Origin: Methanolinea sp. SDB
GTDB taxonomy: Archaea; Halobacteriota; Methanomicrobia; Methanomicrobiales; Methanospirillaceae
DNA length: 12,064 bases
NCBI GenBank assembly: GCA_001412335.1
Contig: LKUF01000116.1
Coordinates: forward strand, 1 to 12,064
Direction: 5' to 3'
Below the pieces are notes generated by a model. The model was not told the DNA's origin, searched no databases, and saw nothing but the letters and a program-made list of their open reading frames with translations. Positions 1-6,256 of this stretch are shown piece after piece (the stretch's first letter is position 1; each line of letters opens with the position of its first letter). A program made the translations under genes and the position numbers.

Positions 1-1
1 G

Positions 2-220
2 CTGCAGCAATCGCTGGACAAGACCAGCAGCAAGGTTCTCATCGGTCTGATCATTGCCGGAATGCTTGTAGGATCATCTCTGATCCTGCGGGAAAGCACA
101 ATTATTCATATCCCCGATCTCGTTGTCCTCGTGGCCAGCCTGACGTATATTGCCGCGATTGCGATCGGATTCTATGCCCTTTACCAGGTGGTATTCGGGC
201 GTTATATAGATAAAAAATAG
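2..220 (+). CDS. AarF/ABC1/UbiB-like kinase family protein, C-terminal fragment
   Basis: The frame is open from the window edge to TAG and gives 72 residues. It begins LQQSLDKTSSKVLIGLIIAG and has two hydrophobic helices (about residues 12-29 and 44-68), ending in a basic tail RYIDKK. The 'LDKTSSK' turn followed by a 'LIIAGMLVGSSLIL' helix and a second helix is the typical C-terminal membrane anchor of AarF/ABC1/UbiB atypical kinases, whose kinase domain would lie to the left, outside the window. In bacteria and eukaryotes the family supports quinone synthesis; in methanogens, which lack ubiquinone, its role is not settled. The gene converges on the minus-strand operon that ends at 285. The family call rests on the tail only, so it is fairly likely but unproven. 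Another two-helix membrane protein is the alternative. Confidence 0.65.
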   Translation: MQQSLDKTSSKVLIGLIIAGMLVGSSLILRESTIIHIPDLVVLVASLTYIAAIAIGFYALYQVVFGRYIDKK

Positions 221-284
221 GGTAAAAGAGGATTTCAGAAGAATATACCCTCAATTCCAGGACAATTCAAAAGAACCGCACAGA

Positions 285-596
285 TCATTCCCTGTAATAC
301 AGGTTGCAGTGGCAGGAACCTCCATCTTCAACCTCATCCCTGTGGAAGATACAGGGGCAGATTATATCTTTATCCTTCTCGGGATCACCGGTCCGTAGCC
401 TGCACGGGCAGTATCTCTCTCCAAACTTCCGCTGGTTGCGGGCAAGTCCCCGTATGACGATTTGCAGTTTTTTCTCGTCGGGATTCAAGATCCAACTGTT
501 CTTCTTCGCATAGTCCTTTGCCCATTCCAGTATCTCGTCTTCCAGATCGTCTGATGTCATTTCCACAATCCTGCTTTTATCAGGCGTTACTTTCAT
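285..596 (-). CDS. Ferredoxin:thioredoxin (disulfide) reductase catalytic-subunit-like protein
   Basis: The protein has 103 residues if started at the ATG at 596. Three Cys-X-Cys pairs are visible: C63-P-C65, C80-P-C82 and C95-H-C97, in the CPC / CPC / CHC order that binds the [4Fe-4S] cluster and redox-active disulfide of the FTR catalytic beta chain. The family takes electrons from ferredoxin to reduce thioredoxins or other disulfides. Archaeal versions lack the plant variable subunit and act as ferredoxin:disulfide reductases. It is the last gene of the cofG-purC-purS-purQ operon, 10 bases after purQ. The start is uncertain: AAGGGA lies about 12 bases before the ATG but about 6 bases before an in-frame TTG two codons earlier (602-600). 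A longer frame reaching 671 overlaps purQ and adds no family-like sequence. A T-rich stretch on this strand about 65 bases downstream (complement of 211-221) may end the transcript. Confidence 0.88.
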   Translation of the reverse strand: MKVTPDKSRIVEMTSDDLEDEILEWAKDYAKKNSWILNPDEKKLQIVIRGLARNQRKFGERYCPCRLRTGDPEKDKDIICPCIFHRDEVEDGGSCHCNLYYRE

Positions 597-606
597 TGCC
601 AAGCAT

Positions 607-1305
607 TTATCCCTTCTCCTCCACGTGATGAATGATAGAGGAGAAGATTCCTTTCCCGTCAGAGGATCCAAGCACCTCTTCCGAAGCCCTCTCGGGGTGG
701 GGCATCATTGCCATTACGTTTCCCTGGCTGTTGAGAACCCCGGTGATGTGGTTGGCAGACCCGTTTGGATTTGCATCCGGCAAGAGATCGCCGCCAGGTG
801 TACAGAACCGGAACGAGACCCTGCCTGTTGTCTCGAGTGTTTTTAATGCGTCTTCCGGCGCAACGTACCTCCCCTCCTTGTGGGCTATCGGGATCCGGAT
901 AACCTCGCCCTCGCTATACGCCCTGGTGAATGGTGTATCGGCATTCTCCACCCGGAGGTTGACCCACCTGCAGATGAATTTGGGGTACCTGTTGATGGTA
1001 AATATTCCCGGAACGAGGCCGCTTTCTGCAAGGATCTGGGCGCCATTACAGATCCCGAGAACCAGTCGCCCAACACGGGCATGTTCGATTATCTCCGTCA
1101 TCACCGGTGTCCGGGCCGCTATCGCACCAGCCCGCAGGTAGTCGCCGTAACTGAATCCGCCCGGGATGATTATCGCGTCATAGTTCCGGGGGAGGCCGTC
1201 TTTGTACCACAGGAGGTCACAGTCCACGCCGAAGATCTCGGATATGACATAATGCACGTCATGATCACAGTTGCTTCCGCCGAACTGGATGACCGCAAAC
1301 CTCAT
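607..1305 (-). CDS. purQ: Phosphoribosylformylglycinamidine synthase, glutaminase subunit PurQ
   Basis: The 232-residue class I glutamine amidotransferase supplies ammonia to PurL in the fourth step of purine synthesis (FGAR to FGAM). It starts MRFAVIQFGGSNCDHD, a PurQ signature. The nucleophile elbow LGICNGAQIL places the catalytic Cys at 86, and MPHPERASE near the C-terminus gives the partner His203 and Glu205. The oxyanion-side GGFSYGDYLR motif (49-58) is also present. The ATG at 1305 is chosen because it starts the conserved core and overlaps the purS stop as ATGA, implying coupled translation; a longer frame to 1362 would run into purS. PurL, the synthetase subunit it must pair with, is not in the window. 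Confidence 0.97.
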   Translation of the reverse strand: MRFAVIQFGGSNCDHDVHYVISEIFGVDCDLLWYKDGLPRNYDAIIIPGGFSYGDYLRAGAIAARTPVMTEIIEHARVGRLVLGICNGAQILAESGLVPGIFTINRYPKFICRWVNLRVENADTPFTRAYSEGEVIRIPIAHKEGRYVAPEDALKTLETTGRVSFRFCTPGGDLLPDANPNGSANHITGVLNSQGNVMAMMPHPERASEEVLGSSDGKGIFSSIIHHVEEKG

Positions 1306-1547
1306 CGAAGGACCTCGATCTCGTAGCTGTGAATGACCGGGTTTGCCAGAAGGCGTTCGCACATGCCGGTGGCGAGCTCTCGGGCAGCACCTTCTGATTC
1401 CGCATCGAGCCGGATAAAAAAGACTTTTGCACTCCGGAGTTCCTCTGTCGCGAATCCCAGGTTCGCAAGAGCATGCCTGATGGCGGTCGCCTCGGGATCG
1501 AGCATACCTTCCTTTAATGAAATGGTAATTTTTACAAGAAATTTCAT
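1302..1547 (-). CDS. purS: Phosphoribosylformylglycinamidine synthase subunit PurS
   Basis: PurS is a small (81 residues here, normal for the family) bridging subunit that lets PurQ dock on small-type PurL and pass ammonia to it. The sequence starts MKFLVKITISLKEGMLDPEA and continues with the LGF / VFFIRLDAES pattern of the PurS beta-alpha-beta-beta-alpha-beta fold, ending HSYEIEVLR. The start at 1547 is supported by GGAG 13 to 10 bases upstream in the 13-base gap after purC, and by family length. A longer frame to 1598 would overlap purC and lacks similarity. The 3' end overlaps purQ by four bases (ATGA). It is a third cistron between purC and purQ, a usual archaeal and Gram-positive order. 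Confidence 0.96.
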   Translation of the reverse strand: MKFLVKITISLKEGMLDPEATAIRHALANLGFATEELRSAKVFFIRLDAESEGAARELATGMCERLLANPVIHSYEIEVLR

Positions 1548-1560
1548 ACCTGTCGTCTCC

Positions 1561-2280
1561 TCAATCAAGAATCTTTTCTGCAACCCGGCGGTATACATCC
1601 ATCACATCGCCCTTCTCGAAGCGGTATACATCCTTGTCAAGGGATTCTCCGGTCGATGTGTCCCAGAGTCTCATCGAATCCATGCTTATCTCGTCCCCGA
1701 GATAGATCTCGTCATTGTATCGTCCGAACTCGATCTTGAAATCGATAAGTGTAATCCCGACCGATTCGAACAACGCGATGAGAAGGTCATTGATTTTTCG
1801 TGCCATCTGCCTGATAGCTTCGAGCTCGTCTGCGTCTACCAGGCCGAGAGCAAGAATGATATCGTCGTTTACCATGGGGTCATGCCGTGTATCGTCCTTG
1901 TAGTCCATCACGATGATTGGGGGTGAGAGCGGCGTCCCCTCCCTGAAGGGATAGTTCCTGACCAGTGAACCTGCCGCGATATTTCGGACGATGACTTCCA
2001 GCGGGATCATTTCAAGTCGCCTGACACGCATCGATGTGTCGTTGACCATCTCCACGAAATGTGTATTTATCCCGGCTTTTTCAATACAATCAAAGAGAAA
2101 AGCTGAAACCCTGGCGTTAAAGGATCCTTTCATCGAGAGTGTATCCTTCTTCCCGCCGTCGAATGCGGTGATGTCGTCCCGAAAGACCATGATGGCCTCG
2201 TCGTCGCTTTCGGCCGCGTATATCGATTTTGCCTTTCCAGAGTAGAGCAGTTCACCGGTGTTCACATCATCCCTCCTCAT
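1561..2280 (-). CDS. purC: Phosphoribosylaminoimidazole-succinocarboxamide synthase (SAICAR synthetase)
   Basis: This 239-residue cytosolic ligase joins CAIR and aspartate with ATP to give SAICAR in purine synthesis. Visible family landmarks are the N-terminal LLYSGKAKSIY ATP-loop strand (11-21), FRDDITAFDG (33-42), GGKKDTLSMKG (42-52), the VIVRNIAAGSLVRNYP block (about 96-111) and LIDFKIEFGR in the C-terminal ATP-binding half. The length matches single-domain bacterial and archaeal PurC. Its ATG overlaps the cofG stop by four bases (ATGA), so translation is probably coupled to cofG. purS follows after 13 bases. No missing core residues were noticed. Confidence 0.97.
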   Translation of the reverse strand: MRRDDVNTGELLYSGKAKSIYAAESDDEAIMVFRDDITAFDGGKKDTLSMKGSFNARVSAFLFDCIEKAGINTHFVEMVNDTSMRVRRLEMIPLEVIVRNIAAGSLVRNYPFREGTPLSPPIIVMDYKDDTRHDPMVNDDIILALGLVDADELEAIRQMARKINDLLIALFESVGITLIDFKIEFGRYNDEIYLGDEISMDSMRLWDTSTGESLDKDVYRFEKGDVMDVYRRVAEKILD

Positions 2281-3251
2281 GACAATAGTTGTTGTTCGAG
2301 TCTCTTAATAAGTGATTCCAGCTGGGCCGGGTACCATCCTTTTTCGATGAACTCCGGGTAGATACAGAGTCTCTCCCGGAGTTTTGCATCTCCAATAAGA
2401 TCGCGTAATTCTTCGATCTGTGGCCAGGGATGTTCGGGATTGACATAGTCGAGGGTGAAGGGCGAAACACCTCCGAGGTCATCGACACCGCACTGGATGA
2501 GCATCCGTGCATCAGCGAGGTTTGGGGGGATCTGGATCGCGATGTCCCCGGGGAGGATCTCGCGAGCCATCCTGATTGTCAGGCAGATCTCTTCAGATGG
2601 CACCGGCGCGACATCTTCCATTGGTGTTCCAGCCTTTGGGCAGAAATTCTGTATGATCACCTCCTGGATATGGTCGTACCGGCGATGAAGCGCAGCGATA
2701 ACCGAGAGGGACTCTTCGCGGTCCTCCATGGTCTCCCCGATCCCGAGAAGGAGGCCCGTTGTAAAGGGAATCTGTAACTTCCCGGCATTCTCGATGGTCT
2801 CAATCCGTATAGACGGTGTCTTTCCAGGCGATCTCGAGTGTGCGGGCACGTCGGCCGTCGTCTCGAGCATGAGTCCCATGCTGGCATTGACCTCCTTCAA
2901 CCGTTCCAGTTCCTGGTAGGTGAGCACGCCGGCATTTGTATGGGGAAGCAGTCCGCATTCAATTGTCGTCTTGCACATCTCGTAGCAGTACTCGAGGATG
3001 TCGTTGTAGCCGGTTTTCCTGATGTATGGCAAAAATCCGGGCTCAAGTCCCGGCCGTTCCCCAAAGGTGAAGAGTGCTTCCTTGCATCCCAGCATCTGAC
3101 CCTGCCGGAGAACATGCCGTACTTCGGAGGGCATCATGATGCATCCGTCCCTGACCGGGGTCCTGAAACAACAGTAGCCGCACCGGTTGTGGCAGACGGT
3201 GGTGAGCGGAAGAAAGACATTTTTCGAGAAGGTGATGACACGGGATTCCAT
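2277..3251 (-). CDS. cofG: 7,8-didemethyl-8-hydroxy-5-deazariboflavin (FO) synthase subunit 1, CofG
   Basis: The 324-residue radical SAM enzyme works with CofH to build FO, the deazaflavin chromophore of coenzyme F420, from tyrosine and a ribityl-uracil. The cluster motif C20-X3-C24-X2-C27 lies in TTVCHNRCGYCCF, typical of CofG. Further family blocks are ALFTFGERP (59-67), LPHTNAGVLT (about 101-110), GLMLETTAD and TGLLLGIGET (SAM-binding glycine motif), IIQNFCPKAGTPM and WGGVSP-like DDLGGVSPFT. It is the first gene of the minus-strand operon and is followed by purC with a 4-base overlap. Its partner cofH is not in the window. It is divergent from cofC, another F420 gene, so the intergenic region probably drives both. 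The ATG at 3251 fits the family start; no strong ribosome binding site is seen at normal distance, which may mean a short or absent leader. Confidence 0.97.
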   Translation of the reverse strand: MESRVITFSKNVFLPLTTVCHNRCGYCCFRTPVRDGCIMMPSEVRHVLRQGQMLGCKEALFTFGERPGLEPGFLPYIRKTGYNDILEYCYEMCKTTIECGLLPHTNAGVLTYQELERLKEVNASMGLMLETTADVPAHSRSPGKTPSIRIETIENAGKLQIPFTTGLLLGIGETMEDREESLSVIAALHRRYDHIQEVIIQNFCPKAGTPMEDVAPVPSEEICLTIRMAREILPGDIAIQIPPNLADARMLIQCGVDDLGGVSPFTLDYVNPEHPWPQIEELRDLIGDAKLRERLCIYPEFIEKGWYPAQLESLIKRLEQQLLS

Positions 3252-3356
3252 TGAGGTACTGAATGCACCTGATCCATAATAATGTCAGCCGAAACGGTAG
3301 TGACTGCCCGATTCCTATCGATGGATTTTTGGAGATGATAGGTGATACTTCAGTGA
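3252..3356. promoter_or_regulatory. Divergent cofG/cofC promoter region
   Basis: These 105 bases separate two divergently read F420 genes and must hold both promoters. On the minus strand TTATTATG (complement of about 3278-3285) lies some 30 bases before the cofG ATG and is a TATA-box candidate, which would leave little or no leader. For cofC, GGTGAT at 3341-3346 is a good ribosome binding site ten bases before the ATG at 3357. No clear + strand TATA box was identified. The assignment is by position and base composition only. Confidence 0.4.
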
Positions 3357-3989
3357 ATGACTGTCACCGCGGTGATCCCCTTCAGGCCAAAAAACCCAAA
3401 GACCCGGCTTTCCTGTGTCCTGGAACCAAAAGAGCGTGATCTGTTTGCAGGTCTGATGCTATCGGAGGTGGTGGATGCGGTTGTCGCCGGGGGATGCCAG
3501 CCGCTCATCCTTGCAACAGAGCCGTACAGTTTTGGCGACGTCCCTGTCCTGATCAGCACTTCGGGCCTGAATGATGCGCTGAATGCCTTCCTTGCCCAGC
3601 AGGAAGGCCCGATCCTCATCATCATGGCTGATATTCCGCTGGCCACCGGCGAGTCCGTGAAGCGCATGGTCTCCACCTCCGAGGATATGTCCATGGTCCC
3701 CGGGAGGGGGGGTGGGACAAATGCGATCTTCCTTTCGAGAGGGTATCTCTTTCGGGTAGATTACTACCAGGCGAGTTTTTTAAAACACGTAGCGATTGCA
3801 AAAGATAGGGGGCTGTCATGCGAAATTATCGATTCGTTCCGTATTCACACCGACATTGATGAAAAAGAAGATCTCGTCGAACTGCTTATCCATGGAAGGG
3901 GGAAGAGCCGGCGGTACCTGGAGGAGCTTGGTTTCCATCTCTCGATTGAGAAGGGACGGGTAGGCGTGGAGAGGGAGAAGGAGGAGTAG
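3357..3989 (+). CDS. cofC: 2-phospho-L-lactate guanylyltransferase CofC
   Basis: The 210-residue nucleotidyltransferase activates 2-phospho-L-lactate (or a related C3 acid) with GTP, making the side-chain donor that CofD transfers to FO in F420 synthesis. It shows the CofC N-terminus AVIPFRPKNPKTRLS (5-19), the ILIIMADIPL metal-binding acidic turn, and the PGRGGGTNAIFL loop that is diagnostic for CofC. RIHTDIDEKEDLVEL near residue 170 is the conserved second acidic motif. The start is set by GGTGAT upstream and by the family start. The C-terminal 25 residues are charged (ending VEREKEE) and look like a lineage-specific tail. The gene diverges from cofG and is followed by a T7 tract at 4039. 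Confidence 0.96.
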   Translation: MTVTAVIPFRPKNPKTRLSCVLEPKERDLFAGLMLSEVVDAVVAGGCQPLILATEPYSFGDVPVLISTSGLNDALNAFLAQQEGPILIIMADIPLATGESVKRMVSTSEDMSMVPGRGGGTNAIFLSRGYLFRVDYYQASFLKHVAIAKDRGLSCEIIDSFRIHTDIDEKEDLVELLIHGRGKSRRYLEELGFHLSIEKGRVGVEREKEE

Positions 3990-4038
3990 TAAGTGACAGA
4001 ATCATAGATTCCTGCCATTTTCGCCATCAATATACGCC

Positions 4039-4045
4039 TTTTTTT
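4039..4045 (+). terminator. T-tract after cofC
   Basis: Seven consecutive T residues about 50 bases after the cofC stop fit the T-rich, hairpin-independent termination signals of archaea. The bases just after it (AGGTGACACCT and CCTGG...CCAGG) form small dyads of unknown meaning. This is a positional inference. Confidence 0.4.
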
Positions 4046-4127
4046 CGAGGTGACACCTGGCATGTGATTCCCAGGCATATCCTGATATCAAAAGCAGAAC
4101 AGAGCTGATGTCAACTATCGCGGAGGT

Positions 4128-4133
4128 TATATC
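4128..4133 (+). promoter_or_regulatory. TATA-box candidate for the peroxiredoxin gene
   Basis: TTATAT, preceded by the purine-rich GGAGG that could act as a BRE, lies 24 bases before the ATG at 4158. In archaea transcription starts about 25 bases after the TATA box, so the message would be leaderless or nearly so. This agrees with the lack of a clear ribosome binding site before that ATG. Confidence 0.4.
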
Positions 4134-4157
4134 CGATACCTGAGATGAGAATTCAGT

Positions 4158-4637
4158 ATGAATGAAGCGCCGACCAGGATAGTGCAACCCGGGGATCATG
4201 CAGCGAATTTCTCTCTCAAGGACCAGCAGGACAGGACGTTCGACCTCCTTGAACACATGGGAGAGAACGTTCTTCTCTCGTTCCATCCCCTTGCCTGGAC
4301 AGATTACTGTGCAGAACAGATGAAATCCCTGGAAGATAACCGCGCATTACTCGAATCACTCGGTACAACAGCCGTTGGCATCAGTATTGATTCACACGTC
4401 TGCAAGCGGGCATGGGCCAGGCAGATCGGCATCAGCGAGACGCCGCTTCTTGCAGATTTCTGGCCGCACGGGGCCGTTGCCAGGATGTACGGCCTCTTCC
4501 GGGAGTTCAACGGGTTTTCCGAGAGAGCGAACGTGATCGTTGATAAAAACCAGAAAGTGGCCTTCGTGAAGGTATACCCGATACACAGCGTTCCCGATAT
4601 CGGGGAAGTGATCACGTTTATCGAGCGATCGCTATAA
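4158..4637 (+). CDS. Peroxiredoxin, AhpC/TSA superfamily (BCP/AhpE-like)
   Basis: The 159-residue thioredoxin-fold peroxidase should reduce hydrogen peroxide or organic peroxides in the cytosol. The fold begins PGDHAANFSLKDQQDRTFDL and the active-site loop is HPLAWTDYCAEQ, giving Thr48 and the peroxidatic Cys51; the conserved Arg is Arg123 in ERANVIVD. The only other cysteine is Cys82 (DSHVCKRAWA), just after the third strand, where some atypical or AhpE-like enzymes place a resolving thiol. It may therefore be an intramolecular 2-Cys or a 1-Cys enzyme. There is no export signal. The gene stands alone between cofC and a long intergenic region; the FTR-like reductase nearby could in principle supply reducing power through thioredoxin (inference). 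Confidence 0.93.
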   Translation: MNEAPTRIVQPGDHAANFSLKDQQDRTFDLLEHMGENVLLSFHPLAWTDYCAEQMKSLEDNRALLESLGTTAVGISIDSHVCKRAWARQIGISETPLLADFWPHGAVARMYGLFREFNGFSERANVIVDKNQKVAFVKVYPIHSVPDIGEVITFIERSL

Positions 4638-4649
4638 AGACAGGCGATA

Positions 4650-4680
4650 ACCCCCGGGAGAAGATCCTCCCGTGAGGGGT
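4650..4680. repeat. Stable hairpin downstream of the peroxiredoxin gene
   Basis: ACCCC-CGGGAG pairs with CTCCCG-(TGA)-GGGGT around the loop AAGATC: 11 base pairs, nearly all G-C, with one three-base bulge. It starts 13 bases after the peroxiredoxin stop. No T-run follows immediately, so it is not a classical terminator. An RNA 3'-end stabiliser, processing site or operator are alternatives. Confidence 0.6.
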
Positions 4681-4871
4681 ACGACATTTGCGTTCTCGCG
4701 TTCCATAATTCCGGTTTTTCGAAGCAGAGCGGCCGCTCAAGGTGCATAGCGATTTTGATCTCTCATGTTGGGGATTTCCGGATCATCAACGCTCTCCACC
4801 ACTTTCGCCATTTTTTGACTTTCAGGCAGTCAGTGACAGGCGGGATTGTTCGCTGGGTATTGCATGTGGAT

Positions 4872-4948
4872 CATTTCTGCACAAAATATCTTGCAATATG
4901 CCAAAATGTTTATACTTTATGCACAATATACAATGCATTGCAGAAATG
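4872..4948. repeat. 10-base inverted repeat flanking a TATA box
   Basis: CATTTCTGCA (4872-4881) is perfectly repeated in inverse orientation as TGCAGAAATG (4939-4948), 57 bases apart. The TATA box at 4909-4914 lies between the arms, and the right arm sits where transcription would begin. A related TTGCAGAAT occurs again at 5020-5028. The layout suggests binding sites for a dimeric regulator, possibly the HTH protein at 6856, but this is inference. Confidence 0.5.
4902..4914 (+). promoter_or_regulatory. BRE/TATA promoter of the surface-protein operon
   Basis: CAAAATG (BRE-like) directly before TTTATA, in a locally AT-rich stretch, is the best archaeal promoter match upstream of the genes at 4998-9598. 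The predicted start is about 4936-4940, leaving a leader of about 60 bases before the small reading frame at 4998. Confidence 0.5.
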
Positions 4949-4997
4949 TGATTATGGTGCATATGCCCGTACAGGGAATGTCGGGAGGATACAGGAG

Positions 4998-5060
4998 ATG
5001 AAATCAAAAATGCAAAAAATTGCAGAATATCCAACAATATCCGCGTTCGAGGTCTTATGA
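4998..5060 (+). CDS. Putative 20-residue leader peptide translationally coupled to the surface protein
   Basis: An ATG at 4998 follows GGGAGG (4983-4988) with 9 bases between, the best ribosome binding site in this region. The frame reads 20 residues (starting MKSKMQKIAEYP, ending SAFEVL) and its TGA at 5058-5060 overlaps the ATG of the next gene (5057-5059) as ATGA. The downstream gene has only GAGGT three bases before its own ATG, too close for efficient initiation, so ribosomes arriving from this frame could be what starts it. The peptide resembles nothing known. The alternative is a chance frame, with the surface gene using GAGGT. Too short to judge by composition. Confidence 0.45.
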   Translation: MKSKMQKIAEYPTISAFEVL

Positions 5061-6256
5061 AGAAGACACCGCTCCTCTTTGCAGGAATCATCGCCGCGAC
5101 GATACTCGTGGTCATGGGAATGGGAATTCTCCTGACAGGTTCCTTCTATTTCATCCCCTCGATCACCATCAATCCCTTCGGCGACGGGGAGATCGACGAG
5201 AACGGTATGCTGGTGCTCACCGGAACGACCAACCTGGGGGTGAATACGTTCCTCCTCGTGAACGTGACCGATGGTTCCCCGGGAGGGGAAAAGGCAACCT
5301 CTCTTGCATCGGTGCTGCCGGGAAGCGGTGGTCGCAACACCTGGAAGGCGGCCGTCAATGTGTCCCCGCTTCCACCTGGCACATACATGGTGAGGGTATC
5401 CAGCGTTGATCTCTCCGGCAACAACAGGACTGCAGTCCCGGGCAGGGTATCGGTCACCGCGCCTTTTACACTCCCTGAAATGCCGTCATCCGGCGATCGC
5501 GTCCTCCCCACCCCCTTCCTCCGGGCGAACCGGATCGGCGAATGGGTTCCCGGCGAACGTATCGATGTGAGTGGCGTAACGAACCTGGGACCCGGCACCG
5601 AGCTGCTCTGGAGGGTGGATCCAGTCCAATGTCCGGGACCTGAAGGCGGCATACCTGTCCCGGCGGGCCAACTACCCAACGGAAGCACCGTGGTGACAGG
5701 AGGCATATCCGGGATAAACCGGTGGTCGTTTTCAATCGATTCAGCGGGGATATCTGCGGGGTGCTACCTCGTAAACATTACAAGGGACGGTTTTCCAGGG
5801 GGGCCTTTAAAAAACCGGACAGGGGATAGCGTTGAATTCCGTCTTTCTGCCTCTGCACCGAAAGCGACTCCGACACCGTCCCGGTACATCACCATCGACA
5901 CCATCCCGGATATCCGGGAAAACACGCGGGTCACAGTTACCGGGACGAGCAGTCTTTCTCCGGGAGAGGAACTGGTGGTGGAGATCACACCCACGGTCAG
6001 CAGCGGGTACAGCTTTGTCGTAGACCCGGAGGGCAGGGCCCGGGGCGGGGTGTTTGCCGGAGTGACCGGGACGGCGGTTGTTGTGCAGGGGACTGCCGGC
6101 GCCAACCACTGGTCGATGGACTTCGATACCTTTCACCTGCCGCAGGGGGAGTATGAACTGAAGGTCGCCAACCTGGAGCTGAATGATGAGACGATGCGGA
6201 TTGGGCCCGGTGACGTCTCCTGCACCACCCGCTTCACTGTCCGGGGGGATGCCTGA
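5057..6256 (+). CDS. Membrane-anchored surface protein with three Ig-like repeats
   Basis: The 399-residue protein has a basic N-tip and one hydrophobic helix (about residues 6-27), so it is either secreted by signal peptide or anchored with its body outside. The rest is three copies of a beta-rich repeat, about 36-140, 153-268 and 276-396. Each has the pattern [I/L]..[I/P]..G...V..G.TNL..G.[E/T]LL.[R/E]V, then N.W...[V/I/F]....[L/F].[P/A]G.Y.[V/L].V. A PTPS linker (near 272-277) precedes the third. Several N-X-S/T sequons (NVT, NRT, NGS, NIT, NRT) fit N-glycosylation of an archaeal surface protein. Similar repeats are common in Methanomicrobiales envelope proteins, but no function is known to me. 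Its stop overlaps the next ATG (TGATG), so it is cotranscribed with the DUF2178-like gene, and the same repeat appears in the propeller protein at 7250. Confidence 0.85.
   Translation: MKKTPLLFAGIIAATILVVMGMGILLTGSFYFIPSITINPFGDGEIDENGMLVLTGTTNLGVNTFLLVNVTDGSPGGEKATSLASVLPGSGGRNTWKAAVNVSPLPPGTYMVRVSSVDLSGNNRTAVPGRVSVTAPFTLPEMPSSGDRVLPTPFLRANRIGEWVPGERIDVSGVTNLGPGTELLWRVDPVQCPGPEGGIPVPAGQLPNGSTVVTGGISGINRWSFSIDSAGISAGCYLVNITRDGFPGGPLKNRTGDSVEFRLSASAPKATPTPSRYITIDTIPDIRENTRVTVTGTSSLSPGEELVVEITPTVSSGYSFVVDPEGRARGGVFAGVTGTAVVVQGTAGANHWSMDFDTFHLPQGEYELKVANLELNDETMRIGPGDVSCTTRFTVRGDA

Larger units (their letters stand above)
4638..4997. other. Long intergenic region between peroxiredoxin and surface-protein genes
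   Basis: About 360 bases without a convincing protein gene. It holds a stable hairpin at 4650-4680 and T-runs near 4715 and 4812 that may end peroxiredoxin transcripts. An unremarkable middle part follows, and the last 130 bases are AT-rich with a TATA box and inverted repeats. A reading frame of 101 codons crosses it but changes from GC-balanced to AT-rich composition, has no start signal and resembles no known family. Only its last 20 codons are plausible as a coding unit (see 4998-5060). Confidence 0.6.

Noticed and set aside
597..671. Longer N-terminus for the FTR-like protein (start at 671)
   Set aside because: The added residues overlap the end of purQ in another frame and are not family-like.
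4045..4075. AGGTGACACCT and CCTGG...CCAGG dyads after cofC
   Set aside because: Arms of five bases are expected by chance in sequence of this composition, so they were not listed as a separate element.
4755..5060. A 101-codon + strand frame upstream of the surface protein, as a whole gene
   Set aside because: It spans the TATA box and inverted repeats and has no ribosome binding site at its first ATG; only the last 20 codons are plausible.
5146..5706. Minus-strand frame of 186 codons opposite the Ig-like protein gene
   Set aside because: Pro/Ser/Thr-rich reverse translation of the repeats, with no independent signals.
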